From Enoplolaimus lenunculus (lineage: Eukaryota > Nematoda > Enoplea > Enoplida > Thoracostomopsidae): 64,000 bases of DNA. Under the pieces are notes generated by a model that was not told the DNA's origin, did not search any database, and saw only the letters and a list, made by a program, of their open reading frames with translations. The DNA is taken from NCBI GenBank assembly GCA_030248215.1, contig JASANG010001569.1:23128-87127 (forward strand), read 5' to 3'. Shown one piece after another: positions 1 to 8,112 of this stretch (the first letter of the stretch is position 1; each line of letters opens with the position of its first letter). A program made the position numbers and the translations under genes.

Positions 1-435
1 GGCTTAGGCTTAGGAACACATTTTTGCAACGCTTAGGCTTAGGCTTACGCTTAGGAACGCATTTTTGCAACGCTTAGGCTTAGGCTTAGGAACACATTTT
101 TGCAATGCTTAGGCTTAGGCTTACGCTTAGGAACGCATTTTTGCAACGCTTAGGCTTAGGCTTAGGAACACATTTTTGCAATGCTTAGGCTTAGGCTTAG
201 GCCTAGGAACGCATTTTTGCAACGCTTAGGCTTAGGCTTAGGAACGCATTTTTGGAACGTTTAGGCTTAGGCTTACGCTTAGGAACGCATTTTTGCAACG
301 CTTAGGCTTAGGCTTAGGAACACATTTTTGCAATGCTTAGGCTCAGGCTTAGGCTAGGAACACATTTTTGCAACGCTTAGGCTACGCTTAAGAATACGCT
401 TAGTCTACTGTTACGCCCCTTAAAGTAACATTGGC
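1..435. repeat. CTTAGG-type satellite ending in a MITE terminus
   Basis: The block is a tandem array in which short runs of CTTAGG (GGCTTAGGCTTAGG) alternate with a spacer close to AACGCATTTTTGCAACG. Units vary in how many hexamers they carry. At 383-435 the array runs into TACTGTTACGCCCCTTAAAG and then AACATTGGCC, which matches the terminal inverted repeat of the MITE family called B below. A complete family-B element at 4787-5009 has the same spacer motif inside it (AAGACATTTTTGCGACG). The satellite therefore looks like an expanded interior of a family-B MITE whose other end lies outside the window. It sits in, or upstream of, an intron of the UBASH3-like gene. Confidence 0.8.
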
Positions 436-495
436 CATATCTCCTATGTTCCGCAACGGTCAGCGCTTCAATTCATAAATCGCGTTTTGTTACAG

Positions 496-2434
496 GTCGA
501 GAACTACTTGACGCTGGCGTCAAACTCAACTCAATATTGAGTTCACCGGCATTTCGATGCATTCAAACGTGCCGTGGCGTCCTGAAAGGCCTCGAACAGA
601 CATCGCTGCCGATCCGGCTCGAACCAGGATTGTGTGATTTTCCTCATTTTGCGACCACAACTCATGGAAACCCGTCCACTGTTCGACGTGTTCCTGAGTA
701 CATGACAGCCGAAGAATTAATTAAACACGTATGGATATAGGTTTCATTTGAAATCACGGTATAGAACAGGGCCGGAACAGTAGTATAAGCACATTCCTAA
801 GCCGAAGCCTAAGCCTAAGCGTATGGATGAGCCTACTGCTTAGCCTAAGCGTATGGATGAGCCTATTGCTTAGCCTAAGCGTAAGCGTAAGCCTAAGCAC
901 AAAAAATAGTCTAAATCTTAAACTGACTCTATTATTGCTTTTCCGGAAAACGATCCGGCCCTGTTCTATACATGAGCCTAAGCCTAAGCCTAAGCCTAAG
1001 CGTATGGATGAGCCTATTGCTTAGCCTAAACGTAAGCCTAAGCCTAAGCCTAAGCCTAAGCAAAAAATTAGTCTAAAGCTTAAACTGATTCTATTATAGC
1101 TTTTCCGGAAAACAATCGGCCCTGTTCTATACATGGGCCCTTATAGCTGTCTAAATTTCGACAACGGAGAAAATGTGAAGTTTTACCTCCGCGGAATTAA
1201 TTTTTTTCGCCGACTACAACTGCTCGTAAACTCGGCCCGTGCCAAGATCAAGGGCGGAACGTTTTTCTGTGAGTCTAGTTAGACTATTTATTCGCTTGGC
1301 TTAGGCTTTGGCTTAGGCTTAGACTTACGAATATGCTCATTGCTACGCTTAGGTGTAGGCTAAGGAATATGCTTATAGCACTGTTCTGCATAAACTCAGT
1401 GGTTGTTTAGACGGAGCGTATACCCTAATTAGGGTAGGCGCGCAATAGACAGGCACCTGTAGTTCGATGGTCTCAACACAGTTATGACGTACCCTTTATT
1501 TTCAGGGATTCAACGTTGATCCGTTGTACACACCGTGTTACTCTAGCGATCAAGTATCGACAGAAGCGGATGATGCTGTCAAACACCACAAACGATGCTA
1601 CAAAACTGCCGAACATATTTGTCAACTGTATCCGCCGTCCAGAAGTAAATAATAAAAATACACTGGGGTGCAATCAAAAGATGTCTCCCCGGATCCGGCA
1701 CAATCGAGCACAAGCTCAACACTCAAAATAATATTTCTGATATTTAAGAGAAAATTTCTTTCATTTAAGACTATAATTAGCAAGGTTCACTTGAAAAGTA
1801 TTTGTGTTATAACAGAAAAGTTTTCAAAAAAGTTGTCAAATAAAGTTCGAAAATAAACGTTTTCCAGTGATTTTTAGACAAATTGTTTTAAATATTAGAA
1901 AAAGTTTTCAGATTTGCCACAGAAAATACTTTTCTGAATAAATTAAGAACTACTTATTTGTATGCAGCACAGTGTTTACCGGAGGTTTTAAAAATTTTGG
2001 CATTTCGAAGTCTCTCGTACGACAAAAATCAAGTGTTTCGTTGGGAGAGAGATAATTAGACAAAGACTTAGGGAAGTTTTAACATACCTGCGGATAGACT
2101 TTTATATTCTGCATCACTATTTCAACGATTTCGCTTTTCAGACTCTTCAACTACAGTGCTCATCGTAACACATCCGGTTACACTGGATACACTTTGCCGG
2201 AAACGTGTCGGCAAATCAGACCGTTCGCCAAAAGAACTGCAATCGCTTTGTTCAAACCACATCGCCACAATACCACCTCTGTCATTGTGCCGTATGGTCC
2301 AAAGGGATCCGACGTATCATGACTGGGCGCTTAGCGAACCTCCAGTGCTTCCGTTAATCTGTCGCGGCAATCGTTCGTTTCAATGGCAGGTAAAGTTCGA
2401 ACGGCCCTGTTCAGCAGTAAAAAGTAAAGCCTAA
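496..2434 (+). CDS. UBASH3: UBASH3 (STS)-like histidine phosphatase, 3' exons only
   Basis: Three exons encode the C-terminal half of a UBASH3A/B-type phosphatase of the histidine phosphatase superfamily; the vertebrate proteins are tyrosine phosphatases that damp receptor signalling. Exon 496-728 follows a TTACAG acceptor and contains LSSPAFRCIQTCRGVLKGL, matching the SPSLRCVQTA block, then IRLEPGL. Exon 1506-1644 (FNVDPLYTP) follows TTTTCAG. Exon 2142-2434 holds VLIVTHPVTLD, which carries the second catalytic histidine, and the family's C-terminal PPVLPL motif followed by FQW. Intron phases join correctly: phase 0 after 728 and one base carried over after 1644. The N-terminal RHGE catalytic motif and any UBA and SH3 domains would lie to the left of the window. 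The stop is taken as the TAA at 2432-2434; a possible donor at 2391 (CAG/GTAAAG) leaves an alternative end open. UBASH3A and UBASH3B cannot be told apart here. Confidence 0.85.
758..1139. mobile_element. Family A MITEs, tandem or nested
   Basis: A left end TATAGAACAGGGCCGGAACA starts at 760 and is followed by CCTAAG repeats. A right end (GGCCCTGTTCTATACATGAG) lies at about 956-975, a second CCTAAG array follows, and a second right end (CGGCCCTGTTCTATACATGG) lies at about 1117-1136. This is a composite of at least one and a half family-A elements, inside the first visible intron of the UBASH3-like gene. Confidence 0.75.
1290..1385. repeat. Degenerate CTTAGG array
   Basis: Imperfect repeats of CTTAGG and TTAGGCTTTGG with ATATGCT spacers resemble a MITE interior without recognisable ends. 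It lies in the same UBASH3 intron. Confidence 0.5.
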
Positions 2435-2654
2435 GCTTTTTACTTTACTACTGAACTGTTCTTTACCAGAGTGTAATCGTATATCCGTTTCCGTTTCCGA
2501 TAAGTCTGTCTTAATTTGCGTTATAGAAATCGGGAAATTTCGTGATTGTGACGGTCATATATTTTAGTCGTCGATATATAAAGAAGGTATTATTACTTAT
2601 ACTACAGCTTATCACTCGAGGTCTATTTTTATATAAGACTCATTTCACTTATAT

Positions 2655-2832
2655 TGCACCTAAATGTAGGCAACAGGAAGGCTGCCTCCGCTCCGGGAAA
2701 ACCGCCCCCCCCGAAGGGGGAAAAAAAAACCCAAGAACAAAGAAAAAAACCAAACAAGAAAAAACAAAACACAACACCCCTCCCCCACCCCCCTCCCCCT
2801 CTGCCCTCTCCCTCCTACCTCTCCCCTGATCC
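2655..2832. repeat. Low-complexity C-rich and A-rich tract
   Basis: Runs of C, A and CCCTCCC dominate. Several open frames cross this tract on both strands, but they consist of Pro, Lys, Gly or Phe runs and are not supported as genes. Confidence 0.6.
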
Positions 2833-3025
2833 ACTTCAGGACATGCTGCTCGAACAATTCGAACTCGAAAACGACTTAAACTCGCTGCAAATCGATGTCG
2901 ATGGTCAAATGACATAGCTGGTAACGTTACAAAATACGGCACCAACTTAAGCCAACACGCCAACGATGATGCTAGTTCTTTTTCAAAACAACTTCCTTTG
3001 CCAAATTTACTATAGAACAAAAGAT

Positions 3026-3430
3026 CAATGTATAGAACAGGGTCGTAACAGTAGAACAAACATATACGGAATGAACCAGTGCCATCAAAATACAAGCACA
3101 AAGCTCTGCGTTTCACCAATGGTTTACTTGTGGCAAAACGATGTGCAGGCCAGCTATGCATTTAAAGAAACAAAACAAATACAGTGTGCCTACAGATTTC
3201 AATTTATCATCAAGCCAATAGACTATTCAGCCAATGTTACTTTGACGGCCGTAACAGTAGATTAAGCGTATTCCTAAGCCTAAGCCAAAACCTAAGCATT
3301 GCAAAAGCGTATTCCTTATCCTAAACGTACCCTTGTGAGAAGTTCGTGATTTAGACTTAAGCCTTTCTTATCATAGGGACCCAAAAAAAAAAAAAAAAAA
3401 AAAAAAAAACACTCCTAAGCCTAAGCTTAA
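3026..3430. mobile_element. Fragments of family A and B MITEs with a poly-A run
   Basis: 3029-3060 resembles a family-A end (GTATAGAACAGGGTCGTAAC). 3242-3300 resembles a family-B left portion (GTAACAGTAGATTAAGCG then CCTAAGCC). An A-run of about 26 bases follows near 3385, and further CCTAAG repeats reach 3430. Pieces of the family-B right end follow to about 3510 (ACAGACCCACCAGACACC). The order suggests nested insertions that I cannot resolve fully. Confidence 0.5.
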
Positions 3431-3648
3431 GCCATAAAAAATGTAGTCTAGAATGTAAAGTCTACTGGTTTACAGACCCACCAGACACCGGGACGGCTCT
3501 AAAAGTAACATTGGTCGACAATTCTATACCTGTACATATTTCACAAAATTATAAATCAAATATTACTGACGCTTAAATAAAGTATTCGGTCTAATAATTT
3601 TATAGTTCTGTTTTCTATCAGTTCCGCAATACAGCAGGCGCAGGCTTT

Positions 3649-3905
3649 TAGACAAATCTCTACTCTTCTGCTTTAGACAAATCTCTACACTGCTGCTTTA
3701 GACAAATCTCTACTCTTCTGCTTTAGACAAATCTCTACTCTTCTGCTTTAGACAAATCTCTACTCTTCTGCTTTAGACAAATCTCTACTCTTCTGCTTTA
3801 GACAAATCTCTACTCTTCTGCTTTAGACAAATCTCTACTCTTCTGCTTTAGACAAATCTCTACTCTTCTGCTTTAGACAAATCTCTACTCTACTGCTTTA
3901 GACTT
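3649..3905. repeat. 25-bp minisatellite, about ten copies
   Basis: The unit AGACAAATCTCTACTCTTCT plus GCTTT repeats head to tail at a constant 25-bp spacing from about 3650, with near-perfect copies and a few single-base variants (CTACACTGCTGC in the second unit). The last unit grades into TTTAGACTTAGG, so the array may have grown from a MITE interior. Confidence 0.9.
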
Positions 3906-3929
3906 AGGAATACGTTTGCTTAGACTTAT

Positions 3930-4115
3930 GGGCCAATGTATGAATCATGGCAGTAACAGTAGTATCAGCATATTTCTAAGCCAAGTTTAAGTCTGAAAGT
4001 AAGACTGAGCTTATACGTAAGCTTAACCTAAAACGAAAAACTGTTTAAAACTTATGCTTGCCCTATTGTATTACTACAGAAAATCGTTCCGCTCCTCATC
4101 TTTACATGAGCCGAC
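3930..4115. mobile_element. Family C MITE copy
   Basis: The left end is GGGCCAATGTATGAATCATG followed by GCAGTAACAGTAGTATCAGC. The interior has degenerate CCTAAG-type repeats. The right end is CGTTCCGCTCCTCATCTTTA followed by CATGAGCC. Compared with the clean copy at 7320-7538 it is diverged at both ends, and I saw no target duplication. Confidence 0.65.
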
Positions 4116-4325
4116 TAAGTTAACACACTATATAATATGAATAAATACTGAATAAAAATTCATAAGACGACTAAAAATAACATTCCAGTGCTCAAATAGT
4201 ATCAAAAAGTCCAAAATATATAGAATATACTAAAGTAAAAAATTACTAATCTCTTTTCGTTGGAATCGTGTCAAGAATACGAGCCGATGTTCGCATTTCG
4301 AAAAAAAGCGTCTATCCTTATATTG

Positions 4326-4396
4326 GACCCATGTTACTTTAAGGGGCGCCTAGGTTTCTAGTGGGTTCATAAAAGAGTAGGTTTAGATTCTAAAAG
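4326..4396. mobile_element. Family B MITE terminal fragment
   Basis: GGACCCATGTTACTTTAAGG at 4328 is a family-B terminus, followed by the GTAGGTTTAGATTCTA inner stretch. It stops where the SINE-like unit begins at about 4397, so it appears interrupted or truncated by that insertion. Confidence 0.6.
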
Positions 4397-4696
4397 GTGG
4401 TATATGTGCACGAGTATGTATGTGTTTTAACACTACACACTCTGCACATGCACAAGCTACACCACGTATACCCACATTCCCCCTTCTTTAGGCGGTCGCC
4501 CCGGACCGCGAATCCAAACTTCTCCGAATCCATGGGCCTGCAATTTTGCAGCGCCCGTCTCGGTGGGACCTCCATGTCAGAACTGCACGGTCGGGACGAC
4601 TCTCCGAAAGATATGGCCACGCCGGGAATTGAACCTCGGACCTCTCGCTCTCGAGTCAAGCGCGCTACTCATTACACCGTGCGGCCAATATCATAA
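4397..4696 (-). mobile_element. tRNA-headed SINE
   Basis: Read on the minus strand, 4690 down to about 4617 is a tRNA-like head. It has an A-box-like stretch (GTGTAATGAGTAGCGCG), then GGTTCAATTCCC, a good B box, then GGCGTGGCC pairing with the start. The body continues through CTTTCGGAGAGTCG and ACATGGAGGTCCC, and then a tail. A 75-bp tail segment (4398-4473) recurs at 4711-4786 with few differences. The body faintly recalls the Deu-type SINE core, but that is only a weak resemblance. Confidence 0.65.
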
Positions 4697-4710
4697 ATTC
4701 CTCTGGTGCT

Positions 4711-4786
4711 ATATGTGCACGAGTATGTATGTGTCTTAACATTACACACTCTGCACATATACAAGCTAGACCGCATATACTCACAA
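4711..4786. repeat. Second copy of the 75-bp SINE tail segment
   Basis: TATATGTGCACGAGTATGTA and the following roughly 55 bases repeat the 4398-4473 segment in the same orientation. It is either a truncated neighbouring SINE or a duplicated target sequence flanking the full unit. Confidence 0.6.
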
Positions 4787-5009
4787 GGCCCATGTTACTT
4801 TAAGGAACGTCCAGGTTTCAGGCAGGCCAATAAAAAAGTAGGTTTAGATTCTAGATTACATTTTTGCTTAGGCTCAGGCTTAGCCTTAGGAAGACATTTT
4901 TGCGACGCTTAGGCTTAGGAAGACATTTTTGCGACGCTCAGGCGTAGTTTTAGGCTTAGAAAAATACGCTTAATCTACTGTTACGCCCCTAAAAGTAACG
5001 CTGGCCCCC
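4787..5009. mobile_element. Family B MITE, complete
   Basis: The left end is GCCCATGTTACTTTAAGGAA and the right end GTTACGCCCCTAAAAGTAAC, then GCTGGCC: inverted repeats of the same terminus. The interior contains two or three units of AAGACATTTTTGCGACGCTT plus AGGCTTAGG, the same motif as the satellite at 1-435. I found no clear target duplication. Confidence 0.75.
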
Positions 5010-5024
5010 ATCATAACGTTTAGG

Positions 5025-5888
5025 TCAGCCACTAAACGTCAACGTTTCATTCTTCTGCACCGCTTCAACCATCGTTTCAGTCAACCCTTTGTATCGTTCG
5101 GCTTCGGATTCGTTTTTCGCCACCCCGTCTCCAGTTCGATACATCCGTATCAAATTAATGCACGATGGAATATACTGCAATTCATCGCACGCAAATTTCG
5201 CATGTCGAAACGCTACATCCGGTTGTTTTTTGGCCGCTTCCGGATGACTTCCGGTAATAAAAAGTCCAAACAACTGATGACAACAGTCTCCATGACGCGC
5301 AAAATAGCATCCACGTTCGAACGCTTTCACTGCAGCGCCAGGTTCCGGTTTTCCAGATCCGCCAATCGCTTGAGTTCCGCTGATCAACAGCTGTCCCAGC
5401 AGTAAGCATGCGTATCCGGTTGCTGACGCTTCAGCGTCCAGTTTGTTTGTAGTCGCATTACACGCAAACTCAACTGCGCTTTCAACATCGCGTGCACTTT
5501 CTTCAAGTGGCAACTTTGAAAATCGCATCGCCGACGCCGCCGTCTGTTGTTGCTTTGATCCTCCAGAAATCGCGTTGCGACCAGGCGTTGTCGTGTCTCC
5601 CGGCTGTTGATTCTGTATCAGCTTCGCCGCAACCACAACTTGCGCGTACTTGAAACAACTCAACGGAAAGCGATTTTGTTTACAGTTTCGTTTGTACGTT
5701 CGAAACGCTTCGTCATGATTCTTTTCGATCCCATCTAAATAATCAGCGAATAAATGACACGCCTTTGGATTGTTTTCTTTTAAACATCCAAAACGATATT
5801 CTACGCTTAAATTTTTCAAATACGCCTCGACGTCTTTTGGGTTTGAAAAATCAAAGCTTTCCGGCATTTGTTTTGAATCATAAAACAA
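5025..5888 (-). CDS. COA7: Cytochrome c oxidase assembly factor 7 (Sel1-repeat protein)
   Basis: A single uninterrupted 287-residue frame. The start contains FSNPKDVEAYLKNLSVE and YLDGIEKNHDEAFRTYKRNC, matching the N-terminal region of animal COA7, and the end (RMYRTGDGVAKNESEAE, then LTFSG) matches the last Sel1-type repeat and the LTFG terminus. Regularly spaced Cys residues in the repeats (CHLF, CFKYA, CACDEL-like positions) fit COA7, a mitochondrial intermembrane-space protein needed for respiratory complex IV assembly. Human COA7 is 231 residues; the extra length is mostly a Gln/Ser/Thr-rich insertion at about residues 88-130. Met1 is chosen because it is the longest start; Met8 would also leave the conserved region intact. 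There are no introns, unlike the neighbouring genes. Confidence 0.9.
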   Translation of the reverse strand: MFYDSKQMPESFDFSNPKDVEAYLKNLSVEYRFGCLKENNPKACHLFADYLDGIEKNHDEAFRTYKRNCKQNRFPLSCFKYAQVVVAAKLIQNQQPGDTTTPGRNAISGGSKQQQTAASAMRFSKLPLEESARDVESAVEFACNATTNKLDAEASATGYACLLLGQLLISGTQAIGGSGKPEPGAAVKAFERGCYFARHGDCCHQLFGLFITGSHPEAAKKQPDVAFRHAKFACDELQYIPSCINLIRMYRTGDGVAKNESEAERYKGLTETMVEAVQKNETLTFSG

Positions 5889-5995
5889 TACTAGAAATAG
5901 TGTTTGTTAATACATTAAATATAAATATTGAGCTAAAATACCATAGGTACTTAAGTAGATTTCAGGTTCTTAAATACAATAATTTATTCATACCA

Positions 5996-6090
5996 AGGCC
6001 CATGTATTGAACAGGGCCGGATCGTTTTCAGGAGGGGCTATAATAAAGTCAGTTTAAGCTTTAGACTAATTTTTTTGCTTAGGCTTAGAC
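5996..6090. mobile_element. Family A MITE fragment
   Basis: GGCCCATGTATTGAACAGGG at 5997 is a family-A terminus, followed by the family's inner AGTCAGTTTAAGCTTTAGAC and a CTTAGG repeat. The second end is missing. Confidence 0.65.
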
Positions 6091-6147
6091 AAGAACGTCA
6101 AAAATACAGGTTAAAAGTACTTCGTTAGAAAATATGTGTTCCAATAA

Positions 6148-6354
6148 TTAATTGCTTGCGGAGGGTGGTTTGCGGGGGGAGAACCCCCATTTTGCGCAAG
6201 GTCCTCTGAACTTGTAGGGGTCAGGGGCGCCGCCCCCTAAGAACCAAATTAAAGCAAATTTTCTATGTGCTGGGGTTCCCCTTGTAGTGAGGAACTGCTG
6301 TCCCCGGACAATGAACCGGCCTTTCGTGTAGCATTGCCCCAAACAAATTATCAT
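6148..6354. repeat. GC-rich unclassified insert
   Basis: A GC-rich stretch (GGGGTCAGGGGCGCCGCCCC and neighbours) is sharply different from its AT-rich flanks. The minus-strand frame through it looks like a repeat-type translation rather than a gene. I could not assign it to a family. Confidence 0.4.
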
Positions 6355-6654
6355 AAACTGCTCATAAAATCATCATAACCTTTTTGCTCTAAAACTATAA
6401 ACACTCAAACAATACGTTCTTGTTAAGTTTACTTGAAAATCAACACATTGCACATAATCACAGATATATACTGAAGGCACGTAATCCATTCACCATAAAA
6501 TAAAAAAAACATAACATAAATAATAAATGACTTAACCTCTTCTCACATTGAGTTGCCTATAAGCAACTCAGCGCAGTGTATATTCGTTAATATATATCGC
6601 GCCGTGTTTAACAATTGCAACACGTATACATAGTACTAAATCACCACAAGACGT

Positions 6655-7200
6655 GACAGCCCCCTCGGGCTCGAGCGTCAAGCTCCTATAGTTGAGTGGT
6701 GATGGTATACGCCTCCCACTCCAGTCACTGGAGTTCGAATCGTAGCATAAAAGTAGGTCTCAAAGGAAATAGAAAATATTCATGTGAGAAAGGGTTAAGT
6801 TTCCATTGATAGAATCCCGCAAGTGAAACAGGTGTATGCAACCCAACCCTAATACAATTTCACCGTGGTCCGTTTATTCCTTACTCGGAGCACAGGGTAA
6901 CTCCTGAGCAACAATGAGCAATCTGTACGAGTGAATTACGACATGCGCAGCGTTTAACAATTAATACTACGCGTGTGCGTAGCGTAAAATAGACGTGAGA
7001 GGCCCCTCAAGCTCAAGCATGACGCTCCTGTATAAAGCTGAGCGATGATGGTAAACGCAGCCTTCCACCCGTTGACTGCAATTCGAAGCGAAATAACTAT
7101 ACAATGCGCAGTGTTGAACAATAATTACGCGTTCAGGAGTATGACCATCTTAGACTTGCCACGTCAAACCCTTCAAGTCCATCCATGATGGTCTCAACCT
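6655..7200 (+). repeat. Tandem tRNA-like (SINE-type) units
   Basis: One unit at about 6680-6745 has TAGTTGAGTGGTGATGG (A-box-like) and GGAGTTCGAATC (B box) about 35 bases apart. A second, diverged unit at about 7018-7085 has GCTGAGCGATGATGG and GCAATTCGAAGC. A third partial unit near 7146-7200 repeats the upstream CACGTCAAACCCTTCAAG context. The units are preceded by similar ACGTGACAG.CCCCTC segments. They look like decayed tRNA-derived SINEs; no canonical tRNA fold was found. Confidence 0.5.
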
Positions 7201-7319
7201 AATGTTTCCAATACGTCATGATTATTTTAAACCAAAAGCGGTTACCTGAAACCAATATGAACAACATGCAAACCATCATTCAGAACTTAATACAAAACAA
7301 AAACCGCTAAAAAATATCG

Positions 7320-7538
7320 GGCCAATGTAAAGAACAGGGGCGGAACAGTATTATAAGCATATTCCTAAGCCTAAGCCTACGCGTAAGAATGAGCATATTC
7401 CTAAGCCTAAGCCTAAGCATAAGAATGAGCATAAGCCTAAGCCAAAGCCTAAGTCAAGCAGAAAATTAGTGTAAAGCTTAAGTTTACTCTTTCCTAGTCG
7501 CACAGAAAAACGTTCCGCCCCTGATCTTTACATGGGCC
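7320..7538. mobile_element. Family C MITE with perfect 8-bp target duplication
   Basis: The termini GGCCAATGTAAAGAACAGGG and CCTGATCTTTACATGGGCC are inverted repeats. The 8-bp AAATATCG occurs at 7312-7319 and again at 7539-7546. The interior is CCTAAG and CATAAG repeats followed by TTAGTGTAAAGCTTAAG and GCACAGAAAAACGTTCCGCC. An 8-bp duplication is typical of the hAT superfamily. No coding capacity. Confidence 0.88.
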
Positions 7539-7663
7539 AAATATCGGAATGTTTAACTTAACACAGCAATTATAATATGTAGATAAGCGTTCAACAGTAT
7601 ACTGATAAATCTGCAGTGTAGAGTATAGACAGCAAAACATGACGTAGAATAAAGAAGGTGCTA

Positions 7664-7914
7664 CACTGTAAATTCCAATGAGTTGATTAATCGACTCAGA
7701 GAGAGAATTAGTTATTTCTGGTCATTTCTGAGTGAATAACAGTGAATATTAACTCGCTCTAAGTTGATTTGATTCCGGGTTACTTGTTCAATTAATTCAG
7801 GATGAGTTTAAACAATTCAGAATCTTGAGTTCTGAAAGACCTAATTCGCAGCTCACATTCATGAGTGGATCCAACTTGTTCTAAGTTAAAATCAACTCAC
7901 TGGCGTTTACAGTG
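7664..7914. mobile_element. MITE with CACTGTAAA termini
   Basis: The left end CACTGTAAATTCCAATGAGT and the right end (reverse complement CACTGTAAACGCCAGTGAGT) match at all but a few positions. TA flanks both sides, suggesting a TA target. The interior is rich in GAGTTGATT and AATTCAG motifs. It lacks coding potential. Confidence 0.7.
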
Positions 7915-8112
7915 TACGCTTATTGTCCGTCGCCGGAACCCGCCGCAGTCCAACACATTCTTACTATAAATATTGGTTTTCGGTGTAATGCGGCAATGGA
8001 CATGCGTTGTCGTACGGAGCCAACGGCATAAGGCAACGTCAGATTGAAAGGATTTAACCAAAGTCAACAAGTAACAGGGACACCCTAAATAATACTCTAC
8101 ACTGTGCTGTCT

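Noticed and set aside
1-435. Telomere at the window start
   Set aside because: The hexamers are interrupted every few units by a 17-base spacer, the array ends in a MITE terminus, and gene exons follow at once. It is a satellite, not a chromosome end.
2649-3161. Minus-strand frame of 170 codons
   Set aside because: It crosses C- and A-runs that give Gly/Glu and Phe runs, and has no domain or splice support.
3649-3905. CRISPR-like array
   Set aside because: The 25-bp units are directly adjacent with no unique spacers, and the setting is a eukaryotic intergenic region.
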